Below are positions 47,609 through 57,956 of a DNA stretch of 64,000 bases, one piece after another. The translations under genes and the position numbers were made by a program. The DNA is taken from assembly GCA_963969495.1 (NCBI GenBank), contig OZ018323.1:76906583-76970582 (forward strand), read 5' to 3'. This stretch comes from Ceratothoa steindachneri. Lineage: Eukaryota > Arthropoda > Malacostraca > Isopoda > Cymothoidae. The notes under the pieces were generated by a model. It saw only the letters and a list, made by a program, of their open reading frames with translations, searched no databases and was not told the DNA's origin. Within the stretch, counting starts at the first letter, position 1. Each line of letters starts with the position of its first letter.

Positions 47609-47611
<3 letters not shown>
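46315..47611 (+). mobile_element. Probable solo LTR inserted in (TA)n
   Basis: This 1297-base, GC-richer block interrupts a (TA)n tract. It starts TGATAGAACG and ends TACGACA, so it has the 5'-TG...CA-3' ends of LTRs. A TATA-like CTATTTATATGG lies at 46593 and a polyadenylation-like AATAAA at 47439, followed by T-rich sequence, in the order expected for a + oriented LTR. Any target duplication would be TA bases and so cannot be told from the tract. No internal retroelement genes adjoin it. A 129-residue frame (46358-46747) has no domain. The family (Gypsy or BEL/Pao) is unknown. Confidence 0.5.
46795..47115 (+). repeat. 80-83-bp tandem repeat, four copies, inside the probable LTR
   Basis: Copies begin CTGTTGTTCAGAAGAGAA and end ACGGTTCTCACCC, starting near 46795, 46878, 46960 and 47040. 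Copies 1 and 3 share AAAAACATTAGAACAG while 2 and 4 share CAACGTAGAACAG. This suggests duplication of a two-unit block. Confidence 0.9.
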
Positions 47612-47681
<70 letters not shown>

Positions 47682-47735
47682 AAGAATAAAAAAAGAATAT
47701 TTAAAAATAAATAAGAAAAAAATTAAATTACATCT
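47612..47735. repeat. (TA)n and A-rich repeat, right side of the insertion
   Basis: (TA)n at 47612-47678, then AAAGAAGAATAAAAAAAGAA-type sequence like that at 46020-46230. It ends 16 bases before the next splice acceptor. Confidence 0.9.
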
Positions 47736-47750
47736 TCTTTCCCATTCCAG

Positions 47751-47869
47751 TTGCGGCATCGATTCGGCCTAAAGGAAACGGTCTGGTGGAGAGTCGCGAT
47801 GGGGAAACGGTGGAGCTGGAGTGTGAGGTCGAAGGGAAACCCCACCCAGAAGTCACCTGGGAAAAGGTG
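47751..47869 (+). CDS. Exon: Ig domain 2, N-terminal half
   Basis: Acceptor TTCTTTCCCATTCCAG and donor GTG|GTGAGT; phase 1 in, phase 0 out. It encodes VAASIRPKGNGLVESRDG then ETVELECEVEGKPHPEVTWE. This is the classic C2-type opening with the first Cys and the core Trp. An alternative donor three bases earlier would drop one codon only. Simple-repeat DNA runs to within 16 bases of the acceptor. Confidence 0.88.
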
Positions 47870-47879
47870 GTGAGTACTA

Positions 47880-48430
47880 AAATCCTAATTCTCATCCTTA
47901 AAATCCCTAAATATATTATGACCCCTCCCTCCTCCCTAACCTAATTTCTAAAATCCTTTAAACCCTCACTCATAAATTCATAAAAATACCATTCCAAAAC
48001 CCCTATCGATCTTATCCCTAAAGCAATCCCTAATTTCCCTATAAATTTCAGCTCTAAAATCTAATCTCCTCAAAACTCAATTACTCCCAGCTTTCCTAGC
48101 ATTCTTATTCCTAAAACCTAATCTTCTTTCAACTAATCCCAAATTCCTTTCAACATATTTTACCTAAAATGTCATTCATAAAATCCCTAGAAATCTAATC
48201 CTGAAAACCTACTCCCTTAATACCTTGACAATATCCTCCCTAAGCTTTTATCTCCCTAATCCCTCATAATATCAGTTTTAAATCTTATCAGTCAAATATT
48301 CACACTCTCATCCCTGAAATCCCTAGAACCCCAACCACCAAATCCCTAAAAATATCTATAAACCTCCCTAAATCTCATTTCTAAAACCTACTAATCCTAA
48401 AGAAATTTCACCCCTAAAACAAAATACCAA
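47880..48430. repeat. Degenerate TCCCTAAAATC-type low-complexity repeat in intron 3
   Basis: About 550 bases made of CCTAAAATCCCTAA-like words on the + strand, strongly depleted in G. Word spacing is near 11-14 bases. It starts directly after the exon's donor site. Confidence 0.65.
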
Positions 48431-48689
48431 AAAACTCAGACAGACCATTTCTGGTTTTCCAGATAGTTTTTTCATTAGTAGTTTTGGAGTCTCCAACTAG
48501 TCATGGAATTGCTTTGGGGGAGGTGGCAATGAAGGTTCTCTTGCTCTATAATTACCAAATGAGTTATTCAATTCTCAAATCAAAGCTTCGATTTCCCTTT
48601 GAAATCATCTGTGCGACGCTGTTTTCTATCCAATAAGGTCGAGAATCGTGCTTGGGAATAAAATAACCTTTTTTTTATTTAGGAAGCAA
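48431..48689 (+). other. Intron 3 spacer
   Basis: Unremarkable sequence between two repeats. Confidence 0.4.
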
Positions 48690-49950
48690 ATAACTTTGAA
48701 TTTATTTGTCATGTAAATAACCCCCAATTTATTAAGCAACCAAATAACCCAATATATTGATCAATCAAATAAAAACCAAATTATTGATTTATCAATGGCC
48801 GAAATTTATTTATCAAACTAATCAATTCTACTGTGTTTATAAATTAAATAACTCCAAATTTATCGATCAAACGAATGCCCCCATTTTGTTCGTCGAAGAA
48901 ATAACTCTCAATTTGATGACCAATCAAATAACCACCAATTTATTAATTTAGCAAATAACCAAATAACCAAATTTATTGATGAAGCAAATAATCTAAAATA
49001 TATTGATCAAACAAATAGCCGCCAATTTATTTTGATTAAGAAAATAATCCCATTTACTGCTCAAGCAAATACACCCAAATTCCTTGATCAATCAAAGAAC
49101 CATCAATCTATTAATTAAGAAAATAACCCGATTTATTGATCAAGCAAATAATCTAAAATATATTGTTCAAACAAATAGCCACCAATTTATTTTGATTAAT
49201 AAAAATAAACCCAAATTCATTCATCAATCAAATAACCTCTAATTTATTAATTAAGCAAATAATTCAATTTATTGATCAACCAAATAATTTAAAATATATT
49301 GCTAAAATAAATGACCACCATTTTATTTTGATTATCAAAATAACCCCATTTACTGTTCAAGCAAATAAACTAAAATTTGTTGATCAATCAAATAACAGCG
49401 ATTGATTGATTAAACAAATAACCCAAATGTGTTAAACAATCAATTAGTTCTGCATTTGTTTAATCAAGTAAATGACCCTAAATTTGATAGAGTCATTTAT
49501 TGATCATTAAAATAAACCAAAATATATTATCTAACCAAATAACCATATTTATTGATCAAGCAAATAAACGTCAATTTATTTATCAAACAAATTATCCCAA
49601 ATGTGTTGAAAAATCGAGTAAACAAATTTATAATCAATCGAATTCCTAGAATTTATTGATTAAGGAAATAACCTCCAGTTTGATAATCATGCAAATAATT
49701 AATTTATTAATCAAGCAACTAACCACATTTATTAATCAAAAAATACCCCCAAATTTGATGATCAAGCAAATATACAAATGATTTATGAAGCAAATAATCC
49801 AATTTACTGATCAAGCAAATAACCGCAAATTTATTGATTTAAAAATTAAACTCTAATTTGTTGATCAATCAAATAACTCCAATTTATCGATCAATATCAT
49901 GCCCACAATTTATTGATCAAGGAAACCTCCAATTTACTTATTAATCAACC
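48690..49950. repeat. Minisatellite, about 28-33-bp unit, in intron 3
   Basis: The unit reads AATTTATTGATCAAGCAAAT then AACCCCA, with many length variants and about 40 copies. TTGATCAA inside each unit is a perfect 8-base palindrome. Confidence 0.88.
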
Positions 49951-50024
49951 ACGCATGGATAATAATAGGCCGACAGGCCAGATTTGCCCAGGTGAAGCGC
50001 CATTTGTGGTCCGTTATACCCATG

Positions 50025-50716
50025 ACGCTCGTTGCCCATGCTGAAAATATACCACTACGACCACTAGAAATTCAAGTGCACATAAAAGTATACCTCAGCA
50101 TAAAATGCTTTGTGCATACATGTACACAAAATTCATGTTTGCACGTATATCAATTCAAAAGTACGAATACTTTATTAATATGTAGTAAGTAATAAGTTGG
50201 TCAGAGAGGCGCGACTTTTTTCCTAGCCGACCGAGTAGTCTCCTCTTTGGATTAATCGGTCTATATATACCTCTTAAGCAATTTTACCCTTCTTAACTTC
50301 TCCAGTTAGCAAACTTCCTTTCAAACTCTTTCTGTTTGAGATGCCATCGCAGGGTCGGATCCAGTCTTTTTCGAAGGGAGGGGTTGCTCCATTTTGTTGT
50401 ATGAGGTTTAGGATGATTATGAGTATACTTAGGAGATCTTGTGATTCTTGATGGGATCATGTTAAAAGAGATAAGTAGAAAATCAAAATTACGCTGAAAG
50501 CTTCGCTGCATCTTCAGAAGGGATATGACTACGCTTAAAATATAAAGTATTTGATCAATTTATCAAACCAGTTTTAATTAATGGACATGAAACTTAGTGA
50601 ACACAAAAACACGCAGAAACACGGAAAATCTGAGAAACATGAAAAAATTCATACGCTCGTTGACGATGCATGAAATATACCGCTACGACCACATAAAATT
50701 CAAGTGCACATAAAAG
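50025..50716. repeat. 64-bp direct repeat pair, 628 bp apart
   Basis: 50025-50088 and 50653-50716 share ACGCTCGTTG, TATACC-CTACGACCAC and ATTCAAGTGCACATAAAAG in the same orientation, with a handful of mismatches. The second copy lies 165 bp before the LINE's first ORF. Frames between them have no recognised domain. Confidence 0.8.
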
Positions 50717-50898
50717 CAGGGACCATTCAAATGCATTAAAATTAGCGATAGTGTAAAAAGTTCCGAAGTGGAAATTGGTAAGACATATTGCTAGAGGAAC
50801 GGCAAAAATCCTAAATTGACAACTATTGCTCATATTTTTTTTACCTGAATGAAATTTATTTTGAAAATTGAGGAAAACGAGTGAAAAACAACAATAAT

Positions 50899-51538
50899 AT
50901 GTCGAACAAAAATGTAAACAATGCGGCCACCACGCGATGTGGCACGTGTGGTGACGACGATGAGATGAAATTCACCATGCAGTGCGAGGAATGTAAAGAA
51001 TGGATCCACTATTCCTGCACTGGCCTACCGATATACCAACTGCTGTTTTGCTCACTCACAGCAGAAATTTACGTGTAGCAATTGCAGTTTTGATAAATTC
51101 TCTGACCCAGAGTGGATCACAAAGGCTGTAAATGCCATGGAGAGGCAAAAGAAACACAGTGCTGCACAATATGGCCCCAGTGCAGCAGAAGCAGCATCCC
51201 AACAACAACAACAACAGGAAACGAGCTCGGGGTACGATTCTACACCAGGAGAAGGCCAGGTAAATACTACACCAGAAAGTTCAGAAACTACTGACCCTGG
51301 CCACCTTGCATCCCAACAAGACATCTCAGTACCCACTCACACCAATAACCATATAGTCTCGAGCGGCATCCTGCCCGAAATCAATGCCGTCGACCAGGCT
51401 GAGCCTAATACTACCTCAGCTACTACAACCCAGGCGGAATCAGACAGGCCCAATCAGACACATATCACCGCTGAAAATAGTGGCGATGTAGCCAACAGTG
51501 GTAGCACTATGGGGCCCGACGTTACCACAGGGACCTAG
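50899..51538 (+). pseudogene. LINE ORF1: PHD/RING-type finger protein
   Basis: ATG 50899 (MSNKNVNNAATTRC) leads into CGTCGDDDEMKFTMQCEECK then EWIHYSCTGLP, a Cys4-His-Cys pattern. After a frameshift near 51060 the last pair appears as KFTCSNCSFDKF, then DPEWITKAVNAMERQ. A run of Gln and a long Thr/Ser/Asn-rich tail follow, to a stop at 51538. The complete C4HC3 set marks a PHD-type domain, which may bind chromatin or protein partners and could steer integration. Confidence 0.8.
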
Positions 51539-51634
51539 ACAACCCAACAAGGTCCGTCTGAGCGGAAAATTACAGGTAGGGAGCCATCCCGGCAAAATGC
51601 CTCCACTAGGGAGGACCCAGTCAGGTCACCAATC

Positions 51635-53090
51635 ATGTGCAAATTCTACCGCAGAGGAATGTGTAAGCACGGTGCATCGGGGAAAAGCGGCGAATATAGT
51701 CACCCGAAACCGTGCCGCAGACTACTCAACCACGGTATAAGTGGAGAAAATGGGTGCAAACTGGGAAACAACTGCTCCATGTTCCACCCCAATATGTGCC
51801 CTGACTCTCTGAATAGTCGCACGTGTCTGAAAGAATCATGCACAGCCGGACACGTAAAAGGCACCAGGAGAAAGAAAATCCCCCCCCCCCTTCAGGCTAT
51901 GACTCCTGCCAATATAGGTGCCCCAAAGGTGGCTCCTGCCCATAAAGGTGCCCAAACATACACCTGCACACTGGCCGCAGCTCCCCCAGCTTCCCTCCCC
52001 TCACTGCCACCTCACCGACCCTCCCCAAGCCAGGAAACTCTGACCAACGAACATTTTTTTATAAATGGTGACAGGGATGAGGGCACACATGGCAAACCTC
52101 TTCAAAATAATGGAGTCCCAGAGCAGACTGCTGTCTGGCCTCCTACAAGAGAAGAACAACAATATCAGAGGAGGGTGGCAACAACCTTCCCTACAGGGAC
52201 TAAACCACCCCTGGCACAGCACCCTCGCCCAACACTAGAAAGCATTTTAATGGGCAACATTCACGGCCTCTACCCAAAATCAAATCAGAATAAAGTACCT
52301 TTTTTGGAAGAACTAGAGATAGAAGAGGACCTTATGTTTATTGCCCTGACGGAAACGTACTTAAAAAGTGACGTAAAAAATGCCTAAATAAATATAAATA
52401 ACTACACACCGTTAAGGGTGGATAGGGTAAAAAGGAGTCATGGAGGCGTCATTCTGTACATACGAGATGATCTCGCCCTAAATGCAAAACAAACCCTATC
52501 TGTCTCAAATGGTCAAGTGGAATTAATCGCTGTTCATCTTGTCTCTCTGCTCCACACTGAACTTTAAAGCGGCAACGGACAGCATAAAATCTCTGATAGA
52601 TCTCCCGTAACCCATGCCGGACATTATCCTATGCGGGGACTTCAACTTCCAAGGTATAAACTGGGCTGATGGCGTCGTCTCTGGTGGTACGCTTGAAGAT
52701 CAAGCACAAACAAGGGCCCTACTGGACCTCACAGACAGGGCATTCCTCCTACAACAACTGGCAACACCCACCAGACTCAACAATATACTGGATCTATTAT
52801 TCACCAATAATCAAAACCCAATAAGCACCTACCGAGTGGAGAAAACCATTTTCTCAGACTACAACTTGGTCATCCTGAACACAATATACAGGAAAAGGGG
52901 TGTTGAGAACCAAGTAGCCGACCAGCCAGGATCCTCTCCCTTCGCTACTTACAACTTCTTCAGTGACACCATCAAGTGGGAAGAGGTTCAGAAAAGTGCC
53001 AGTGAAGTGAACTGGGAACAAGTCATGGAAGGAGATGACCTCAACTCCATGCTGGCTGCCCTCAACACTAAACTGAACACTAAACACTAA
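51635..53090 (+). pseudogene. LINE ORF2 N-terminal part: CCCH fingers and endonuclease
   Basis: The piece 51635-52387 starts MCKFYRRGMCKHG and has three CCCH-type fingers: CKFYRRGMCKHG..YSH (its third Cys appears lost), GCKLGNNCSMFH, and CLKESCTAGH. A Pro-rich linker leads to ILMGNIHGLYPKSNQNK and MFIALTETYLKS, the start of the endonuclease with its catalytic Glu. After a stop at 52387 come SHGGVILYIRDDLALN and, in the piece 52614-53090, ILCGDFNFQGINW and FLLQQLATPTRLNNILDLLF. The final motif is FSDYNLVI, where most relatives have Ser-Asp-His. CCCH fingers probably bind the element RNA. Confidence 0.85.
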
Positions 53091-53289
53091 AGGATAAAAA
53101 CAAAGAAATGCACGAACATCCCTAGAGACAGAAGAATTTTTATGAGGAAAAGGGCTTCCCTCAATAAGCAGCTTTTGACGGCACGCAACCAGGAAAAGTG
53201 GAGTGCAATTACAACCAGAATATAAGAAATCGAGACAAAACTGAAGCTGTTCCACACATCTCAATAGGCGAACGAAGAAATCCGGGTAT

Positions 53290-55196
53290 CGATACACATT
53301 AAACGTAACCCCAAATACTTCTTCAGTTACTGCAAGAGATTCTCAAAAACAAAAACTCGAATCGGGCCGCTTCGGAACAATGAGGGAGAACTCTCAACCA
53401 ACCCGGAGACCACCTGCAAGCTACTGCTGTAACAATATAACACTGTTTTCAGCGTACCACATCCAGATAAAGTCATCCACAACCAGGCCGAATTCTTTGC
53501 CGATGCTGCAAGCCTGACAAAGATTGCGGACATAGATGTCACAACGAAGGACATAGAAGAGGCCATAAAGGAACTGACACTAAACTTGGCGGCTGGTCCA
53601 GACCGAGTGTCAGCCATCCTCCTCACCAAATGCTACAAATCCTAGACGACCAATCCGCAAACTGTGACGATGTTTCCTGGATGCGGGAGTATTCCCAGAG
53701 CCACTCAAAAAGCCGCGGTGTGCCCAATCCATAAGGGCGGTGATAGGAGCCTACCAAAAAACTATAGGCCGATAGCCCTCACCTCCCATCTCATAAAAAT
53801 CTTTGAAAAGTGCGTCAGGAAAAAGATAGTTAAGTACATAGAGGACCACCACCTACTCAACATCAACCAACACAGCTTCAGGAAAGAAAGGTCCTGCCTG
53901 TCGAAACTATTAGCGCACTACGACTGGGTCCTGCACAACCTAGCCGAGGGAAAGAACGTGGATGTCGTGTTTCTTGACTTTGCTAAAGCTTTTGACAAGG
54001 TTGACCATAGCATCCTTCTGCATCCCTTGGAATAACAGGAAAGCTAGGAGTATGGCTACACAACTTACTCACAGGACGCCGCTAGTCAGTAACTGTAGAG
54101 GGACACAGTTCAGAGGAAACAGAGGTGATCAGTGGGGTACCAAAAGGCTCCGTAATAGGCCCTCTCCTCTTCCTGTTCCACATGGGAGATATTGGCGAGA
54201 GAGTAAGAGGCTCAATCCTCACCTCATTTGCCGACGACACCAGTGTGAGTCGTCCCATCACCGGTGCCGAAGATGTGACCAGTCTCCAGTAAGACCTAGA
54301 CGAAGTGTATGCCTGGGCGACAGCAAGCAACATGAAATCTAATGAAGATAAATTTGAATTGTTGAGACATGGACACAACAAAGACATAAAAGAGACGACA
54401 GGGCTCAAAACAGAAGGAGGGCAGGACGCCATCCTACAGGGTAACGTCAAATGTCTGGGGGTGTACCTCAGCGAAGACTGCTCCTTCCACCACCACATTG
54501 GGGTGACAATCAAGAAGGCAAAGGGTAAGGAAGGATGGGTGCTGCATATTTTCGCCACCAGAGAAGCTGAGACCATGCTGACTCTTTGAAAGGCACTGGT
54601 CCAGCCCCTGCTAGACTACTGTAGCCAGCTGTGGTCACCGCACAAAAAGGGTGACATTCAACAATTGGAAACGGTTCAGAGGTCCTTTACAAGGCAAATC
54701 AGGGGGTTGAGGGACCTCAACTACTGGGACAGGCTCAAAGAGCTAGGGCTCTACTCTAGCAGCAAAGGAGAAGGGATAGGTACCGTACCATATACATATG
54801 GAAGATTCTGGAGGAGCAGGTGCCTAACCCCACACCTCACCCACTTCAATCATGCACCAACGTACGTACTGGACGCAAGTGCATGCGAAAAAGCCTACGA
54901 ACCAGAGCCCCAGAGAAGATCCGGACCCTGCTGGCGTCGAGCCTGCCACATGAGGGACCTAGGATCTTCAACGCGTTGTCAACAGAGGTGAGGGGCATCA
55001 CTGGCTGCCAGGTGGAGAAGTTCAAGTCTGGACTAGACAAGTTCCTGAGAACCGTTCCAGACGAACCACCGGTGCAAGGATACACTGCCAGATGCCGAAC
55101 CTCCAATGCAATACCGGACCAGGTGGCCCTACAACACAGGGATGCCAGGATCTGTAGCAGCGGTGGACCACCACGAGTGTGGGGCATGGGCCTCTA
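53290..55196 (+). pseudogene. LINE ORF2 C-terminal part: reverse transcriptase
   Basis: Pieces in shifting frames give AAGPDRVSAILLTKC (near 53595), then 53664-54035 with AAVCPIHKGGDRSLPKNYRP, HSFRKERSCLSKL and VFLDFAKAFDKVDHS. Next come VISGVPKGSVIGPLLFLF and FADDTSVSRP (FADD at 54226-54237), LGVYLSEDCSFHHH, LVQPLLDYCSQLWSPHKKGD, and a C-terminal GPRIFNALSTEVRG with KFKSGLDKFLRTVPDEPP up to a stop at 55195. Palm, thumb and C-terminal parts are all present. Stops at 53645, 54035 and 54588 and shifts inactivate it. Confidence 0.88.
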
Positions 55197-55261
55197 GACC
55201 ACCCTAAGTATACCAAGTAAGTAACTAAGAGGGGAATAGGGGGTAGCACCCGCCCCTGCAT

Positions 55262-56232
55262 AGTTCGTTTTCACTTATTTCAAATAAAAAAAAATTCCCA
55301 GAAGTACTTCCCTTAATATTTTCCTCGAGTACTTCTAGCATTTTGTTTCTGCTTGTACTCCACTTCTGATTGACAATTTATTGTACTCCGAATGCGTATC
55401 TTTATAAAAGGCCATAAATTGTAAACTGCGTGTACTAATGATCTTTTTATTTTATAATTTAGTTTATGTTATAAATTGATTTTCTCTAACAAATGAAGAA
55501 AATCAATATCAGCATGGACTAAAATAAATTTGTACCATTTTGTGCGTTTTGGTTATATCAATTCCTTTTTTGGGGGGCGGTTGAAAAGCGTCAAAAAAGA
55601 GTTTGAACCAGATTCCATCGAAATTCAACCTCGAATTCGCCGCATTTTTTCTTTCGATTGCAAAAAAAAGAAGAAGAACAGAATTGGGTAAATAACCTAC
55701 AATATTACAAGAAGAAATAACCTAAATTCTGGAATATGCATAGTCTATATTGGCTCAGTGCTTTTTTGTTTTTGTTTACTCAAGTCAAACTTGGAATTAT
55801 ACAACAGGGCATAACGAAGCATTTCAATCAAATATCAAAAAACTAACCCTATTAAACAACCTCCTACCCCCAACATTCTGCCTCGTAGTTCAATCAACGT
55901 TTACCTCACTGTGATGCTAATCGATATATGTATATATAAAACAACGCACTTTCGATTACTGGTTTGGTTGAAATAGAATAATACCAAAGAGGTGTCCAAA
56001 AATACCCTTCGTACCTAACACAAGTCACCACGCAAAGCTGTCAAATCACAGATGAGGAAATGGAAGAAAAAGTGACGAAAAATTCTCGGTTGAAAATGTG
56101 ACGTTACTATACATATGTAATCATTTTTTGCCCAAAATAATTCTCCAATTTTACGTCATTATATTTAAGGCAAAAAAATAAAAATAAATAAAATTGTAAT
56201 TATGATAATAATAACAGCAACCGTTCAATATG

Positions 56233-56233
<1 letters not shown>
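55262..56233 (+). other. Intron 3 stretch, AT-rich
   Basis: No gene or array recognised after the LINE tail. Confidence 0.4.

Positions 56234-56310
<77 letters not shown>
56234..56310. repeat. (TA)n microsatellite
   Basis: Pure TA dinucleotides, 23 bases before the perfect palindrome. Confidence 0.97.
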
Positions 56311-56314
<4 letters not shown>

Positions 56315-56332
56315 TTTTTAAAATGCGCTTGA

Positions 56333-56396
56333 CATAATAGGAATAATTAAATTTGTTTTTAAGTGATTAAAAACAAATTTAATTATTCCTATTATG
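56333..56396. repeat. Perfect 28-bp inverted repeat with 8-base loop
   Basis: 56333-56360 (CATAATAGGAATAATTAAAT then TTGTTTTT) is an exact reverse complement of 56369-56396. The loop is AAGTGATT. It can form a 28-bp hairpin in RNA or a cruciform in DNA. It lies in intron 3, 440 bp before the next exon. Confidence 0.97.
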
Positions 56397-56589
56397 GTTA
56401 TCAAAATATGTACCGAAGATATTTCAAACACTGTGGATTGTCCCGAGATATCTCGTCTTTACCTAAAAAAAATGGAACGAGATACGTCTGGCATTTATCT
56501 AACAAATTTGTCACTCTGAGTCAAGCTTGATATTCCTCGTCGGAACTTTCTGAAGACGTAACACAGGACGACTAACGTTCATTTTAATG

Positions 56590-56700
56590 AGCGTGCCTCA
56601 ATGCCTACCTTAGGACCTTCACATTTTCACTTCTTACTACTTCACCACTTTATTTACACATCTCTCCTGACAAACTCTGGCAGAGAAGCCCTGGTTGTTG
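56590..56700 (+). repeat. Interspersed repeat copy A (partial)
   Basis: The block ACCTTCACATTTTCACTTCT, ACTTCACCACTTTATTTA and TCTCTCCTGACAAACTCTGG closely matches the right half of the repeat at 60970-61035 (CCACATTTTCACTTTGG..CACCACTTTCTTTATAAG..TCTCCTGGCAAACC). Confidence 0.7.
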
Positions 56701-56834
56701 TTTTGTTTTTTTGTTTTAAATAAATGAAAAGAAATCACGATCTGTTGTGGGGCATTTTTCGAGAAAATGTGTTCCTGGAAGGGATTAATATCTGTCCCTT
56801 TCTCCATAATAATTACCCCTATTCTTGCTGCCAG

Positions 56835-56979
56835 GGTGGAGAACGGATGAATACAGCGAACATTGATACTCTCCTGACTATTCCGAACGTGACGTCACAG
56901 GATGCTGGAGATTACGCCTGCACGGCCACCAACGGAATCGGAGAGCCAGCGAGAGCCACAATCAGCCTCACTATCCAGT
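56835..56979 (+). CDS. Exon: Ig domain 2, C-terminal half
   Basis: Acceptor TTCTTGCTGCCAG, donor T|GTAAGA; phase 0 in, phase 1 out. It encodes GGERMNTANIDTLLTIPNVT, then SQDAGDYACTATNGIGEPAR and ATISLTIQ. The Asp-x-Gly-x-Tyr-x-Cys motif holds the second Ig cysteine. NVT is a possible N-glycosylation site. The frame is open far upstream, but the match to Ig domains begins at the acceptor. Confidence 0.9.
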
Positions 56980-57956
56980 GTAAGACTCCTCCAACTCATT
57001 TATTAGGGGGAGTGACAACCCAGCAACTTCCGTTCGTAGTTTAAAGTATATATGCTTATTATACGAACCCACTTCATGTAATCACATTTAAATTTATTCA
57101 ATTCTGGCTAGCTGTTTCATCTCTCTGGTCATCTCATAACTAAATGGATGTCTTCGTTGTTCACTTTTCAAAATTTATACGAAAAACAGATGTCAACAAA
57201 GGTGACAAATTTCTATTGTTTTTTTTAGTTCATTAGTGACACTAGGGCCAAAGATGAGAGAGAGAGTCAAGGTAATATCTCGAGTAACATATTTAGTCAG
57301 GCATTCGAGTCCCACTCTGATTAGAAGAGTAAGGATATGAAATGGCGCGTTGCCAAGACAACTACAGTGACGTCAGAGAGAGTGAGGCAACAAAGGGTAA
57401 TATCTCGAGGAATTTTCTAAAATACACCAATCTAGTGATGTACCCGTATATACACGGGAAAACTATTTTGAGTGGTGTGCTCGATTCCACGAGTAGAATC
57501 GGGTAGTTATACTTTTTCATCCACTTGAATTCACTGCCTCGTGTTTGCTTATTTGCTAGAATTTCTTCCGTTGTCCGAGGTTAATAATTTCGAACACCTA
57601 AATGACGTCATTTGAATTGTCACCGAGTTGCCAGTTCGCATTTTTTCCCTATTATTTGCATCTTGAGAATTTTCAAATATGTAGTCTAAAGTGAGGGGAC
57701 AGTCATCAGATGGTCAAGAGTTAATTGATTAAATCTCCCAATCAGGTTAAAATGTATGTTACCATATTAGGTACGAATTGGGTCATACATGGTTAATCGA
57801 TAGTTTCAAATGATTTGCCCTTATTGTATATTTTGATGTCTGATAGAGGTGTTAAAACATTAAGTTGGGTACTTTTTTAGTACCCAACTTAACATAAAAG
57901 GCAACTAATCTACCATTGTTAACCTTTCAAAGTATTTGCCCACAGTCGGCCCCAGG
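56980..57956 (+). other. Left part of intron 4
   Basis: Nothing recognised except a (GA)-rich patch near 57255 and a local palindrome at 57862-57896 (TTAAGTTGGGTACT / AGTACCCAACTTAA around TTTTTT), just before the Penelope relic. Confidence 0.5.

Larger units (their letters stand above)
50881..55215 (+). mobile_element. LINE with PHD and CCCH zinc fingers, endonuclease and RT (broken, near full length)
   Basis: One + strand element inside intron 3 of the Ig gene, in the same orientation. The order is a PHD/RING-type finger and Gln/Thr-rich linker, three CCCH fingers, an apurinic-type endonuclease, an RT, and a C-terminal domain. The 3' end is near the AAGTAAGTAACTAAG repeat at 55215-55229, a typical LINE-style short-repeat tail. 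Its coding DNA is much richer in GC than the surrounding intron. About eight frame breaks make it inactive, but preservation is good, so it is fairly young. I associate this domain order with decapod and other crustacean LINEs. Confidence 0.9.

Noticed and set aside
56724..56834. Upstream extension of the Ig2 exon to ATG 56724
   Set aside because: The frame is open, but Ig similarity begins exactly at the CAG acceptor at 56834 and the phase fits the previous exon.
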